Below are positions 37,201 to 46,099 of a stretch of DNA of 64,000 bases, piece after piece. Positions within the stretch are counted from its first letter, which is position 1. Each line of letters starts with the position of its first letter. Origin of the DNA: Cellvibrio sp. OA-2007. GTDB lineage: Bacteria; Pseudomonadota; Gammaproteobacteria; Pseudomonadales; Cellvibrionaceae. The notes beneath the pieces were generated by a model that was given only the letters and a program-made list of their open reading frames with translations, was not told where the DNA came from and searched no databases. The stretch lies in the NCBI RefSeq assembly GCF_000953825.1, contig NZ_BBUL01000078.1, positions 1 to 64,000 of the forward strand. Direction: 5' to 3'. Both the position numbers and the translations under genes were made by a program.

Positions 37201-37736
37201 AGTTCTTGCGCCTCGGTGATTATGGATAAGTTGTAACTCAACCAAAGTAAATAGCCTTTTTGCACCGGCGATTGATTGCGCTGCAATAGCGAGTTGGCAA
37301 CACTCAGAGGATGGCGCAAACAAAGTACATACTGCACGTCGCAATCCATACGGGAAAAAACTAATTTCCAAAACTTTAATAATTTTGCGACACGAGGATC
37401 TTTAAAGCCAAATACAGGTGTTGTTTTGGTTTTATCATTCAGCAGGGTAATTGCTTTTTCAAGATAACCTAACGAGATTAGTTTATTAATATCCTTATCA
37501 CTGACCAAAGACAGGCTAAACCAGGTCTGCCCAATAACATCGAGCATTTCAATATTTAAATCATTTACCGATTTATCCTCAAAAAAACCTTTGGGATTAT
37601 CAATCCCTGGCGGCAACAAGTTATCGCCCAGACTGACTCCCAAACATGCCAGTGCATTCATCACAGTACTGGTGCCGCTGCGATGCATGCCAATCACGAC
37701 AACTAATTTTTTTGTTGTATTCACACGCAATCTCAT
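34230..37736 (-). CDS. Three-domain protein: sulfotransferase, GT2 and GT4 with coiled-coil linker
   Basis: 1168 residues. Residues 1-250 are a sulfotransferase: [14 protein letters not shown] (16-29, 5'-phosphosulfate loop) and [14 protein letters not shown] (141-154, 3'-phosphate motif). Residues about 285-415 are a charged coiled coil with two near repeats of QVEERTxWAK. Residues about 528-770 are a GT2 domain with [20 protein letters not shown] and [14 protein letters not shown]. From about 800 a GT-B/GT4 domain follows with [12 protein letters not shown] and [21 protein letters not shown]. One chain thus joins two sugar transfers to sulfation. No signal peptide; probably cytoplasmic-face. 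The stop is fused to the hddA start. Confidence 0.85.
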   Translation of the reverse strand: MRLRVNTTKKLVVVIGMHRSGTSTVMNALACLGVSLGDNLLPPGIDNPKGFFEDKSVNDLNIEMLDVIGQTWFSLSLVSDKDINKLISLGYLEKAITLLNDKTKTTPVFGFKDPRVAKLLKFWKLVFSRMDCDVQYVLCLRHPLSVANSLLQRNQSPVQKGYLLWLSYNLSIITEAQELKLIPLDYDQLMDRPIAHIESLAESLGLSVDMQLADKFANEFLDNELRHSKFDELALVNDERCPAVVVEAYKLFNQMLTDNNSAKITLLRFYQENKSNLDAQFLLWDELEKSAIEYVYKITNAKELAKQVEERTSWAKSLEQQVEERTRWAKGLDQEVHELRIKEQNLRRDYDVAQEDIAKFADANRQLTQHVGDLDEQLLNAAQQLDSQKQKLIHVAGENQELTRQLSEVSSNYTKIINSHSWKITKPLRVVARLMRGETDVLAAALKPKLQRIARNTYKKLPLSPRIKNGLAGCMYRVAGPLFEGVVHYEMWRRSGKPNLPAIAATGVIPPDEIQNVLASLVMPSSEQPLVSIIIPSYGNLPITLTCLASIVRHQPKAAVEVIVVEDCSADHDIHCLQQVQGLRYEVNPENLGFLRSCNRAVSFAKGQYIYLLNNDTEVTDGWLDSMLDVFARRDDCGMVGSKLVYPDGRLQEAGGILWRDGSAWNYGRLQNPDLPEFNYLKEADYCSGASLLIKKEFFIQLGLFDELYVPAYCEDSDLAFKVREAGLKLYYQPASVVVHYEGVSNGTDVNGTGIKSYQVENQKKLCEKWKLVLAQHPENACRVFSARDKTLQKPCVVIVDHYVPRPDRDAGSRTMLAFIESLLHLNCSVKFWPDNLWFDPEYTSQLQQLGVEVLYGSEYIGKFESWVRSAEGQITHVMLSRPHVADNYLSVLKKFPAIHVAYYGHDLHFARIKNEAEVTNNKQLLKEAEDCLLLESKIWHSVDVVLYPSDEETNFIKSQYPAVNAQTISPYVYSNTAPYMQRELVNNKRIVFVAGFGHPPNTDAAKWFIRDIFPEIKQLIDGVKVYLIGSNPSDEVKALASDDIIVTGYVTDEQLLTYYMSARVAVVPLRYGAGIKNKVIEAMAYGVPLVTTEVGAQGLYQLDNVACVTSNAKQFSTHVCNIMNDNENWCALSKNGALFVEQHFSSATMRNMLGQALNLAESQEGKI

Positions 37737-37749
37737 CTTAAAAAGTAAT

Positions 37750-38664
37750 TTATTGGCCTACATCTGCAGGCAGCAAAGTGTTAATAATTTGCTCAACACA
37801 ATACTCTACCGAATGATCACAAGTATCCACTACTAACTCCGGGTGTTCGGGGCGCTCATAAACGCTATCAATACCGGTAAAGTTTTTAAGCTCGCCGCGA
37901 CGTGCTTTGGCATATAAACCTTTGACATCGCGCCGCTCACATTCACTTAAGGGGGTATCCACGAAGACTTCGACAAATTCAGTGACATCAAATAATCGCC
38001 GCGCCATTTGCCGTTCAGCTTGAAATGGCGAAATAAACGAAGCCAATACAATCAGGCCAGCATCAACCATCAATTTTGCGACTTCTGCCACGCGCCGAAT
38101 ATTTTCTACACGATCAGCTTCGGTAAAACCTAAATCGCGATTTAAACCATGGCGAAGATTATCGCCATCTAGCAGATAGGTATGCAGTCCGCGTTCACAA
38201 AGACGTTTTTCCAGCATATTTGCCAGTGTGGATTTACCTGAGCCAGAAAGACCAGTAAACCAAATACAGCGCGGCTGCTGTTGTTTCATTGCCGCGCGCA
38301 GCGATTTATCAACGCTGAGTGATTGCCAGCGAATATTGGTTGCGCGATAGAGTGGAAACTCTATGTGGCCTTTGCCCAATAACTCTGAAGTTTGCAGATC
38401 CAAAATATCGATATCGGCACTTTTATGTTCATCGACACTAATAGCCTGAGCAGTGCTGATATTAGCAATACCAGTTTCACCTGCATTGAGTTTTTTTGCA
38501 GAGAGGTGTTCGCCGGTTTTGTCATCTTTTCGATATTTAAGTGCTGTCACACTCACCAACAATTCTTGCTGTCCACGCCGCAATAGATAAGTGCGCCCCG
38601 CAACCAAGGGGCGCACCGATTGCCAGGCAATTCTTATTTGGTATTGATCAGCAGTGAATGACAC
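37750..38664 (-). CDS. cysC: APS kinase with an N-terminal CysN domain III-like part
   Basis: 304 residues. From about 125 on it is an adenylylsulfate kinase: [16 protein letters not shown] (Walker A 138-146), [54 protein letters not shown] and [14 protein letters not shown], all the APS-binding residues. The first 115 residues ([28 protein letters not shown]) resemble the last beta-barrel domain of CysN, the GTPase subunit of ATP sulfurylase. It looks like a CysN-CysC fusion that lost the GTPase and domain II. Product is PAPS, the donor for the sulfotransferases encoded around it. It is 13 bases from the giant sulfotransferase gene. Confidence 0.87.
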   Translation of the reverse strand: MSFTADQYQIRIAWQSVRPLVAGRTYLLRRGQQELLVSVTALKYRKDDKTGEHLSAKKLNAGETGIANISTAQAISVDEHKSADIDILDLQTSELLGKGHIEFPLYRATNIRWQSLSVDKSLRAAMKQQQPRCIWFTGLSGSGKSTLANMLEKRLCERGLHTYLLDGDNLRHGLNRDLGFTEADRVENIRRVAEVAKLMVDAGLIVLASFISPFQAERQMARRLFDVTEFVEVFVDTPLSECERRDVKGLYAKARRGELKNFTGIDSVYERPEHPELVVDTCDHSVEYCVEQIINTLLPADVGQ

Positions 38665-38675
38665 AAAAAATTCCT

Positions 38676-39932
38676 TTATTGAGCGATTGTTTCATTAGCA
38701 GCGACTGACTCACTCCAAACTACATCCATCGGCATTGGAAAAAGACCGGTAAACTGATCACGCACATCATCAATCATTTCAATCGATAACAAATCATCAT
38801 AGCGACTCATCAGTAATGTCTGTTCCAGACTTGGAGCGTTAACCAAACGTAGGCGCACACGATAGACACCCTTTTGAAAACTGCACGTCATAGCAATCGA
38901 TACGCGCTTTTCACCGACAAATTGTGGAATAGCAATACGCTTTCCGGTGAGCTGCATACCGCGATTATCAATAATGTCCACAATTAAAACAGGTGCCGCA
39001 ATAACGGCAGTCATTACAATATCAACTGCCAGTGTCAAACTATGATTAAACGCAAGGGTGGCGTGCTGGCCCATACCAAGAAAACTCGCGTGCACCACAT
39101 CAAAGCCATGCACCGCAAAACCTTTTTCATGGCGCTTAACGTCCAAGCCACTGCCTAACTCAGCAATGCGATCCTTCTGCACAATATATAAATAGTCAGC
39201 AATCACATCATCGGGAATACCCGCTTTTATTACGCGCCCCTTATCCAACAGCATGGCTTGATTACAAAACGCGCGCACTGCACTTAGATCGTGCCCAACA
39301 AACAACAGCGTGGTGCCGCGCTTTAATATTTCTTCGATTTTATTGAGTGCCTTAGCCTGAAAGCGCGCATCGCCAACTGACAGAGCCTCGTCGACAATTA
39401 ATACATCTGGATCAACATGTACCTGCACCGCAAAAGCGAGACGAACCATCATGCCTGAGCTATACGTTTTTACCGGGCGCTCGATAAAATCGCCAATGTC
39501 GGCAAAGGCGACAATTTCGTCATAGCGCGCATCAATTTCGCGACGCGTTAAACCAAGAATAGAAGCATTGATATAAATATTTTCACGCCCGGTAAATTCT
39601 GGATCAAAGCCGCTACCGAGTTCCAATAAGGCCGCAATGCGACCTTTGGTTTCAACACTGCCACTGGTCGGCTGCAAAGTGCCGGCAATAATTTGCAACA
39701 GCGTACTTTTACCACTGCCATTTAAACCGATAATGCCGAGGCTATCGCCTTCTTGCACACAAAAACTTACCTGCTCCAGCGCCTGCACTGATTGGCAAGC
39801 ACGCTGCATTAACCCAGCGCTATACCCAGGAAATAGCGGGCGCAGCAAGCGCACCAAAAAAGGAACAAGCAAGCGACTAAACGGAGTGCGCCAAATCAAG
39901 TAGGTTTTGGAGAGATTGCTAACCTTAATCAT
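38676..39932 (-). CDS. wzt: ABC exporter ATP-binding subunit with carbohydrate-binding C-terminus (Wzt)
   Basis: 418 residues. The N-terminal 250 residues are an ABC ATPase with an N-terminal extension typical of the polysaccharide group (PFSRLLVPFLVRLLRPLFPG), Walker A GLNGSGKST, the signature YSSGMMVRLAF, Walker B VLIVDEALSVGD, and H-loop FVGHDLSAV. The remaining 160 residues form a beta-rich Wzt C-terminal domain which in O-antigen systems recognises the polymer end. It pairs with the permease gene 9 bases upstream. This transporter exports a fully assembled polymer on undecaprenyl phosphate across the inner membrane. Confidence 0.92.
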   Translation of the reverse strand: MIKVSNLSKTYLIWRTPFSRLLVPFLVRLLRPLFPGYSAGLMQRACQSVQALEQVSFCVQEGDSLGIIGLNGSGKSTLLQIIAGTLQPTSGSVETKGRIAALLELGSGFDPEFTGRENIYINASILGLTRREIDARYDEIVAFADIGDFIERPVKTYSSGMMVRLAFAVQVHVDPDVLIVDEALSVGDARFQAKALNKIEEILKRGTTLLFVGHDLSAVRAFCNQAMLLDKGRVIKAGIPDDVIADYLYIVQKDRIAELGSGLDVKRHEKGFAVHGFDVVHASFLGMGQHATLAFNHSLTLAVDIVMTAVIAAPVLIVDIIDNRGMQLTGKRIAIPQFVGEKRVSIAMTCSFQKGVYRVRLRLVNAPSLEQTLLMSRYDDLLSIEMIDDVRDQFTGLFPMPMDVVWSESVAANETIAQ

Positions 39933-39941
39933 ACGCGCAAC

Positions 39942-40736
39942 CTACAACACGTCGGCAAAGCCGGGACGGACTTTGCGAAAAAAAACAAAACCACTGGTCG
40001 CAACGACTATTGCAACCAACGCATAAATAGCCAACCCAAGTAGATCAGGTAGATGGCCATAAATTAACACTGCCCGTGCAGACTCAACGATATAGGACAG
40101 CGGATTAAGAAAGATCAAGGTCTGAAATTTTTCAGGCAAAATATTAACGGAATAGAATATTGGGCTTAAAAATAATAACAGGGTGGCGAGTGTACCGGTA
40201 ATTTGCTGGATATCACGCAGATAAACACCGAGTGCGGCAAGAAACCAGGACACTCCCAACAACAATAGAAAATAGGGCAACAGAATTAGCGGCAAAAGTA
40301 ATGCAGTTACAGGAATGCGATGCAACTCAATCAATATAAAGATTAATAGCAAACCAAAACTGATAAGGAACGTAAAAATTGCCCCCAACAGGGTAACCCA
40401 AGACAACAGCTCCAAAGGAAAAACAATTTTCTTAACAAAGTTCTGATTGCCGGTAATCAGCAGTGAGGATTTATTAAGAATATCCGCCATGACTGCATGA
40501 ATGGTCAAACCAAGAAACAGCACTATCGCGAAATTGAGCGTAGTTTCGCCGGCACTATCACTCCAACGGGATTTGAAGATGTATTGAAATACAAAGGTGT
40601 AAATGGCCAACATAATCAGTGGCGTAACCAGCGACCAAAACAGTCCCAGTACTGAACCGCGATAGCGCGAATGCACGTCGCGGCGCAGTAATTGCCAAAT
40701 CAGGGTTTTATGTTTCCATGCCTGAGCGAACATCAT
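39942..40736 (-). CDS. wzm: ABC exporter permease subunit (Wzm)
   Basis: From ATG 40736 the product is about 264 residues with six hydrophobic segments and the ABC-2 permease start (KTLIWQLLRRDVHSRYRGSVLGLFWSLVTPL in pieces), the SRYRGSxLG-x-LW motif shared by Wzm/KpsM/TagG proteins. ATG 40736 overlaps the rmlB stop in ATGA, which favours it over ATG 40781. Forms the membrane pore with Wzt. Its grouping with rml genes and heptose genes suggests the exported polymer contains rhamnose and/or heptose. Confidence 0.9.
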   Translation of the reverse strand: MMFAQAWKHKTLIWQLLRRDVHSRYRGSVLGLFWSLVTPLIMLAIYTFVFQYIFKSRWSDSAGETTLNFAIVLFLGLTIHAVMADILNKSSLLITGNQNFVKKIVFPLELLSWVTLLGAIFTFLISFGLLLIFILIELHRIPVTALLLPLILLPYFLLLLGVSWFLAALGVYLRDIQQITGTLATLLLFLSPIFYSVNILPEKFQTLIFLNPLSYIVESARAVLIYGHLPDLLGLAIYALVAIVVATSGFVFFRKVRPGFADVL

Positions 40737-41794
40737 TTGCTTGTGCCGCCCTGATTTTTTTTCTGGTTGTGCAACATCCAATTAATTGTTTTGATAATTC
40801 CAGTTTCGAAACTTTCTTGCGGGTAATAGCCAAGCTGGGCATGGCATTTACTGGGGTCAATCGCATAGCGGCGATCGTGCCCAGGCCGATCTTTCACAAA
40901 AGTAATCAGGCTTTTTGCTGCATCGCCTTTGGCATAGGGAGTATTCGGATACTGTTGCAACAATTGTGTATTAGCGGCCAATGCTGCATCTACCTGATCA
41001 CAAATCAAATTAACTATGTCGATATTGCGCCATTCATTTTCGCCACCCACGTTGTAGACTTCGCCAATTTTTCCTTTGGCAAGAATTAAATCAATTGCGC
41101 GGCAGTGATCTTCAACATATAGCCAATCGCGGATATTTTTCCCGTCGCCATAAATTGGCAGCGCCTTACCCAATAAAATATTTTGAATAATCAGTGGGAT
41201 TAATTTTTCACTATCCTGATAAGGTCCGTAATTGTTGGAGCAATTACTGGTGGTGACATTCAAACCATAGGTATGGTGATAGGCGCGCACCAAATGATCT
41301 GACGCCGCCTTGGAAGCAGAGTAAGGTGAATTGGGCGCAAATGGACTGGATTCAGTAAACGCTGGCGCATCTGTCTCTAGCGAGCCATATACTTCATCAG
41401 TGGAAACATGATGAAAATGATGTTCGGCAATACCGGCATCTAACCAGTACTTTTTTGCTGCTTTGAGCAGCACATGGGTACCCATAATATTGGTTTGCAA
41501 AAATGCATCCGGCCCATCAATTGAACGATCCACATGCGATTCAGCGGCAAAATGCACAACACAATTGATATCGTGCTCAGCAAATAATTTTTCCACTAAC
41601 GGCTGATCGCCTATATCGCCCTGAACAAAAATTAGTTGGTTATTTTTTTCCAGCATCGCCAAGTGTTCGCGATGCCCCGCATAGGTTAAGGCATCCAGAA
41701 CAATTAATTTATCATTAGGATGTTGCACAGCCCAATAGTGACAAAAATTGCTGCCTATAAAACCGGCGCCACCTGTGATTAACATATTTTTCAT
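40733..41794 (-). CDS. rmlB: dTDP-glucose 4,6-dehydratase (RmlB)
   Basis: 353 residues with MLITGGAGFIGSNFCHYW (NAD), LDALTYAGHREHL, the catalytic region HVSTDEVYGSL and the Y-x3-K motif PYSASKAASDHLVRA, then NNYGPYQDSEKLIPL. These are RmlB hallmarks. It makes dTDP-4-keto-6-deoxyglucose, the second step of dTDP-L-rhamnose synthesis. The gene stands apart from rmlD by a 183-base gap holding a repeat, whereas rmlD, rmlC and rmlA overlap, so rmlB may have a separate promoter or be read with the ABC transporter that follows it by ATGA overlap. Confidence 0.95.
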   Translation of the reverse strand: MKNMLITGGAGFIGSNFCHYWAVQHPNDKLIVLDALTYAGHREHLAMLEKNNQLIFVQGDIGDQPLVEKLFAEHDINCVVHFAAESHVDRSIDGPDAFLQTNIMGTHVLLKAAKKYWLDAGIAEHHFHHVSTDEVYGSLETDAPAFTESSPFAPNSPYSASKAASDHLVRAYHHTYGLNVTTSNCSNNYGPYQDSEKLIPLIIQNILLGKALPIYGDGKNIRDWLYVEDHCRAIDLILAKGKIGEVYNVGGENEWRNIDIVNLICDQVDAALAANTQLLQQYPNTPYAKGDAAKSLITFVKDRPGHDRRYAIDPSKCHAQLGYYPQESFETGIIKTINWMLHNQKKNQGGTSK

Positions 41795-41870
41795 AGTGTT
41801 ATTTTCAATCGTAAACAGTATTTAAAGATTGCAATGTAATATCTGCCTGTGGGTGCACTACACACACCAT

Positions 41871-41943
41871 CGTCACTCTCGCTTGGGAGAGTCCAGCTTA
41901 GTGTTCAAAACCGGTGGATCCCCGCACGCGGGGATGACGACTC
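41871..41943. repeat. Two-hairpin intergenic palindromic repeat, copy 1
   Basis: Between rmlD and rmlB. It has an imperfect hairpin (GTCACTCTCGC then GGGAGAGTCCAGC) followed after about 25 bases by a second hairpin GGATCCCCGC/GCGGGGATGACGAC. The same two hairpins, in reverse orientation, occur at 61413-61491, and the second hairpin again at 53279. Confidence 0.8.
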
Positions 41944-41976
41944 CCTCACAGAAAGGTAGTGAATGATAACTTTCTA

Positions 41977-42885
41977 TCACGTTCGTTGTTTTTTGTAGGC
42001 GTCTAACATATTGGATAAGGCATCCCGCCAGTAACAAGGTGCGATACCCAATAAACCCCAGGTTTGTCGTTTATCTAACACACTGTACGCTGGGCGCTGT
42101 GCCGGTGTTGGATAATCACTGGTAGCAATAGGATTTACTTGAGGCATTTTTTCAATTAGCCCAACTCTCTTTGCTTCAGCAAAAATTGCGACCGCAAAAT
42201 CATACCAACTGGCAACACCAGCATCGGAAAAGTGAAATAACTTTTGTTTTGGTCGCTGCTCCAATAATTGCCAAATCATCTGCGCGAGATTCACTGCATA
42301 AGTCGGTGTACCAATTTGATCTGCAACAACACCTAACACGTCCCGCTCTGCACCCAAGCGCAGCATGGCTTTGACAAAATTATTGCCCTGTTCGCAATAA
42401 ACCCAGCCGGTGCGCACCACATAACCAGTAGAACAATTTTCTAATGCAGCTTGCTCACCGGCACATTTTGTCTGCCCATAAATACCCAGTGGATTAGTTT
42501 GATCTTCTGGCAAATAGGGTGAGGATTTTTTACCGTCAAATACAAAATCCGTAGAGACCTGAATTAGCGGAACTTGGTTCGCTTCACACCAACGTGCAAT
42601 CACTGCAACGGCAAGTGCATTAATCGTATTTGCCTGCAGTTGATCGGTTTCTGCTTTATCGACTGCGGTATAAGCAGCAGCATTAATAATTGCGTCGGGC
42701 TTATACTGATTTAATAGCGCAGTTAATGTTTCCGGCTGGGCGAGATCAAACTCTGCACGAGTAAGCGCAATCAGCTGTAACGCAAAATCAGTTTTAGCGG
42801 AAAAAGCTGCCGCTGTTTTTTGCAGCGCGTACCCTAACTGCCCATTAGCGCCAGTAATTAGCACTCTCATGAGTTTCTCATTCAT
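41977..42885 (-). CDS. rmlD: dTDP-4-dehydrorhamnose reductase (RmlD)
   Basis: About 300 residues: VLITGANGQLGYAL (NADPH), DAIINAAAYTAVDKAE, STDFVFDGKKSSPY and the catalytic Y-x3-K in YGQTKCAGEQA, WVYCEQGNNFVKAML. This reduces dTDP-4-keto-L-rhamnose to dTDP-L-rhamnose, the final step. ATG 42885 overlaps the rmlC stop as ATGA; the second ATG at 42870 gives a shorter start at MRVLITG and cannot be excluded. Part of a tightly packed rmlA-C-D block on the minus strand. Confidence 0.94.
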   Translation of the reverse strand: MNEKLMRVLITGANGQLGYALQKTAAAFSAKTDFALQLIALTRAEFDLAQPETLTALLNQYKPDAIINAAAYTAVDKAETDQLQANTINALAVAVIARWCEANQVPLIQVSTDFVFDGKKSSPYLPEDQTNPLGIYGQTKCAGEQAALENCSTGYVVRTGWVYCEQGNNFVKAMLRLGAERDVLGVVADQIGTPTYAVNLAQMIWQLLEQRPKQKLFHFSDAGVASWYDFAVAIFAEAKRVGLIEKMPQVNPIATSDYPTPAQRPAYSVLDKRQTWGLLGIAPCYWRDALSNMLDAYKKQRT

Positions 42886-43430
42886 GCAAAAGTCTCAGCT
42901 TGCGCCAATGAGAGTGCAGCCTGATCTTTGGCGGATAATACCGGAACCTTTATGTCGCCCAGCGGCCAGTCAATTTTTAACGCAGGGTCATTCCACAAAA
43001 GCGAGCGGTCATGCTCAGGAGCGTAATATTCAGTGCATTTGTAATTAAATTCTGCGAGCTCACTTAAAACCAAAAAACCGTGCGCAAAGCCGGGCGGAAC
43101 CCAGAAGATATTTTTATTTTCTGCAGATAGGTAAACTCCAACAGATTGACCAAATGTGGGCGAGCTTTTGCGCAAATCTACTGCGACGTCAAACACTTCG
43201 CCAGCAGTAACGCGCACCAGCTTTCCCTGCGGATTTTTTATTTGGTAATGCAAACCACGCAGTACTCCACGAGCAGAGGAGCTGTGATTATCCTGCACAA
43301 AATTTACTTTGATATCGCGTTCTTCAAACCAACTTTGACGAAACGTTTCCATAAAAAATCCGCGCTCATCGCCAAACACTTTTGGCTTGAACAACAGCAC
43401 ATCTGGAATTTTTGTTGCTATTACGTCCAT
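42882..43430 (-). CDS. rmlC: dTDP-4-dehydrorhamnose 3,5-epimerase (RmlC)
   Basis: 182 residues, the normal RmlC length. Cupin motifs are visible: FGDERGFFMETFR, QDNHSSSARGVLRGLHYQ with the catalytic His, KLVRVTAGEVFDVAVDLR, WVPPGFAHGFLVLS and YKCTEYYAPEHDRSLLWND. It epimerises C3 and C5 of dTDP-4-keto-6-deoxyglucose. Its start shares bases with the rmlA stop, and its stop with the rmlD start, so expression is coupled. Confidence 0.95.
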   Translation of the reverse strand: MDVIATKIPDVLLFKPKVFGDERGFFMETFRQSWFEERDIKVNFVQDNHSSSARGVLRGLHYQIKNPQGKLVRVTAGEVFDVAVDLRKSSPTFGQSVGVYLSAENKNIFWVPPGFAHGFLVLSELAEFNYKCTEYYAPEHDRSLLWNDPALKIDWPLGDIKVPVLSAKDQAALSLAQAETFA

Positions 43431-44341
43431 TAAAACACTCGATCTTCAAGAATATTCATCAAGTACTCACCATAACCACTTTTTAATAGGGGCTCAGCGA
43501 GACTTATTAATTGCGCTTTATCGATATACCCCATGCGAAAAGCGATTTCTTCCGGGCACGCCACTTTTAACCCCTGACGCTTTTCAATGGTTTGAATAAA
43601 CTGACTGGCGGCAAGTAAATTGTCGTGCGTGCCTGTATCTAGCCAAGCGGCACCACGCCCTAGCAGCTCAACAGTTAATTCACCCATTTCTAAATATTTT
43701 TTATTGATGTCGGTAATTTCCAACTCACCGCGCGCGGAAGGCGTGATCGATTTGGCGATATCTATGACACGGTTATCGTAAAAATATAAACCGGTCACGG
43801 CATATTTGGATTTTGGTTTAAGCGGTTTTTCTTCAATCGATAGGACAGTGCCATCATCGGCAAATTCCACTACGCCATATGCGCGCGCATCGTCCACGTG
43901 ATAGCCAAACACAGTTGCGCCATTGGTGCGCGCATCGGCATTTTGCAGCAGTGCGGAAAAATCGTGCGAGTAATAGATGTTGTCGCCCAATACCAAGGCG
44001 CAGCTGTCACTGCCGATAAACGCTTCGCCAATGATAAATGCTTGCGCCAGGCCATCGGGCGATGGTTGCTCGGCGTAGGAAATACTCAAGCCCCAATCTG
44101 CGCCGTCACCCAATAATTCGCGATAGGTGGGCAAGTCGCGCGGGGTAGAGATAATCAAAATATCGCGAATACCCGCCAGCATTAAGGTAGTTAGCGGATA
44201 ATAGATCATTGGCTTATCGTAGATAGGCACAATTTGTTTACTGATCGCTTTGGTAATGGGGTACAAGCGTGTGCCCGAACCACCGGCCAGCACTATGCCT
44301 TTGCGGCGGGATGCTGTTGTTGCGCGAGTGTTTTGCGGCAT
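43430..44341 (-). CDS. rmlA: Glucose-1-phosphate thymidylyltransferase (RmlA)
   Basis: 303 residues. [36 protein letters not shown] in pieces is the RmlA active-site start; later [13 protein letters not shown] (metal-binding Asp), [25 protein letters not shown] and [16 protein letters not shown] confirm the family. It makes dTDP-glucose from glucose 1-phosphate and dTTP and is normally feedback-inhibited by dTDP-rhamnose. A 13-residue Ser/Thr/Arg-rich N-terminal extension precedes the core. First gene of the rmlACD block. Confidence 0.95.
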   Translation of the reverse strand: MPQNTRATTASRRKGIVLAGGSGTRLYPITKAISKQIVPIYDKPMIYYPLTTLMLAGIRDILIISTPRDLPTYRELLGDGADWGLSISYAEQPSPDGLAQAFIIGEAFIGSDSCALVLGDNIYYSHDFSALLQNADARTNGATVFGYHVDDARAYGVVEFADDGTVLSIEEKPLKPKSKYAVTGLYFYDNRVIDIAKSITPSARGELEITDINKKYLEMGELTVELLGRGAAWLDTGTHDNLLAASQFIQTIEKRQGLKVACPEEIAFRMGYIDKAQLISLAEPLLKSGYGEYLMNILEDRVF

Positions 44342-44355
44342 AAATCAAACCTTTG

Positions 44356-44378
44356 AAAAGACTATGCCCGCAAGGGCA
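44356..44378 (-). terminator. Weak hairpin with T-rich tail between sulfotransferase and rmlA
   Basis: TGCCC/GGGCA with a four-base loop (44365-44378) is followed on the minus strand by TAGTCTTTTC. The stem is short; it may only partly uncouple the sulfotransferase genes from rmlA. Confidence 0.35.
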
Positions 44379-44423
44379 ATATCCACAGAAGTGCTACACA
44401 GCACCTCACTCTGAGGGGGAGGA

Positions 44424-45194
44424 TTATCGCAGCCAAGGCCAATTGGGGCTATAGCCCATGTCGCTTAATAGGTTTTTTAGCTGCTTGTTGGCCGGACGAA
44501 ACCAGTATTTGAGGAGCCTGCGACAGATTCTATGGCCATTTTTACTGTAATCCCCTGCAAATATGCGGGCTGGCACAGGAAGATTTGCATCGGCCACACC
44601 CAGAAATTTGCAAATCCGTGCAAGCGTCTGATGGTGCTGCGTAACTAACTCGCTGTTATCGATAATTAGAATTTGTTGATCTGGATAATAGCGGCGCAAA
44701 TGCTGCAATTGTTCTGCATAGTTACCGCGTGTGCGATAGGAATGGCAGCGGCGCGCACTGTTCGGCGCACGGCTTTTATCACGGTGCAAACGCACAGCTT
44801 CCAGTAGCAGCGCTTGCCACAATGGTCGAACTTCAGTGCCGCGCCCAAACTCCATGTTGTATTGTGAAATTGCGCGCTCGGCTGGGTCGCGCAACATAAT
44901 CACCAATTTCAACTCAGGATTGTACTGATGCAAAGCCGGTATAACTTCTGGCCAATAGAGATAGATGGGTGTTGCTTCACCGAGCAACTGCGCAGGGGTC
45001 GCCGCTTGAAAATGTGCGGCGTAGCGCTGATTAATCTCATCCACCGACCACTGCGGATCAAAATCCGGCGCATCGAATAAATGCACTTCTTTGCCATCGG
45101 CCATACAAATCTGATCGTGCTGCGCGAGAAAATGGCTAAGCGCAGTAGTGCCGCCCTTCTGCACACCAATAATCATAAAGCTCAGGGATCTCAT
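44424..45194 (-). CDS. Sulfotransferase (heparan-sulfate N/O-sulfotransferase-like)
   Basis: 256 residues. The N-terminal FMIIGVQKGGTTALSHFL is the PAPS 5'-phosphosulfate loop, KEVHLFD is a conserved substrate-side motif of NDST-like enzymes, and LVIMLRDPAERAISQYNME is the 3'-phosphate motif with its Arg and Ser. The C-terminal YAEQLQHLRRYYPDQQILIIDNSEL also fits. It transfers sulfate from PAPS to sugars. The upstream sulfotransferase stop and this start overlap in ATGA at 45191-45194. Confidence 0.87.
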   Translation of the reverse strand: MRSLSFMIIGVQKGGTTALSHFLAQHDQICMADGKEVHLFDAPDFDPQWSVDEINQRYAAHFQAATPAQLLGEATPIYLYWPEVIPALHQYNPELKLVIMLRDPAERAISQYNMEFGRGTEVRPLWQALLLEAVRLHRDKSRAPNSARRCHSYRTRGNYAEQLQHLRRYYPDQQILIIDNSELVTQHHQTLARICKFLGVADANLPVPARIFAGDYSKNGHRICRRLLKYWFRPANKQLKNLLSDMGYSPNWPWLR

Positions 45195-46099
45195 GCAGAA
45201 GTCCTGATGCTATCCATTAATTCATCCAACTGCGCGAGCGGATAAAAGTAGCGCAGTGCATCGCCAAAGCCACGCAACTGCTGGTAAAACACTTCCATTT
45301 GCGCAAGATCATAACCACTATTGCGATTCGCGCGCGGTTTATGCTCCGCTTGATAGACGGTATCTAGCTGCAATTTTGCGCCGACGGAATGGGGGTTAAC
45401 CACAAAATCCTCGTAACGCAAAATACGCCCATCAAGATTCTCTAGATATTGGCGGCAAAACCATTCGAGGATATGTAATTGCCGCTCTAGTCGATCACTT
45501 ATCTGACCAAGCTGCGCCTTTAGCTGTGGGTCAAACATTTCACCCGCCGGAATATGCCCTTGGTTAACCGGCAAATCCACCTGATTCCAACTCGCCAATA
45601 CCGCGAGCGGATTGCGCACTATGCCGTAAACAGGTAGCGAACTATTCAGCTCCGGCAACAACGCCGTAAACAAGGCATTGTGTTTGATCACCAGAGTAAA
45701 GTTTTCATCTAATAAACGGTTGTGCACATCAAGTTGACCGAGACTCACATCCATTGGTCGCAAACCGCCCTCCCCCACTGCCTGTGAGACAGGATTTTCA
45801 GGGACCTCTCCGTCTTTCTGACGGCTGACAACAACCCCCTCCGCCAGCGCAGTCATGCGATTTTGCTGCGCAAAATTAACCACTTGCGCAACGGCAGCAG
45901 CACGCCCCAGGGCAGGATCAAAATCGCTGGGCGTCATGGGCTCATGGAGCGCGAGCACGTTGGGATAGGCATTCAGAATATGACAACAGAGTGTGGTACC
46001 GGCACGCGGCAAACCGGTCAACAATAATGTGTTAGATGGGTTCAAACTGGAATCTCGGTAACTAAACAGAACAGGAAAAGCCGGAGGCCCACAGCTCAT
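45191..46099 (-). CDS. Sulfotransferase family protein
   Basis: 302 residues with LLLTGLPRAGTTLCCHILN as the phosphosulfate-binding loop, ALHEPMTPSDFDP and YGIVRNPLAVLASWNQVDLPVN as the 3'-phosphate strand and helix. ILRYEDFVVNP is the R-Y-E-D motif common in this clan. Its relation to the preceding sulfotransferase is distant. The start at 46099 overlaps the end of the glycosyltransferase upstream by 38 bases; a later start is possible since the core begins near residue 22. Together with the neighbour and the giant protein it gives three sulfotransferase domains in the locus. Confidence 0.8.
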   Translation of the reverse strand: MSCGPPAFPVLFSYRDSSLNPSNTLLLTGLPRAGTTLCCHILNAYPNVLALHEPMTPSDFDPALGRAAAVAQVVNFAQQNRMTALAEGVVVSRQKDGEVPENPVSQAVGEGGLRPMDVSLGQLDVHNRLLDENFTLVIKHNALFTALLPELNSSLPVYGIVRNPLAVLASWNQVDLPVNQGHIPAGEMFDPQLKAQLGQISDRLERQLHILEWFCRQYLENLDGRILRYEDFVVNPHSVGAKLQLDTVYQAEHKPRANRNSGYDLAQMEVFYQQLRGFGDALRYFYPLAQLDELMDSIRTSA

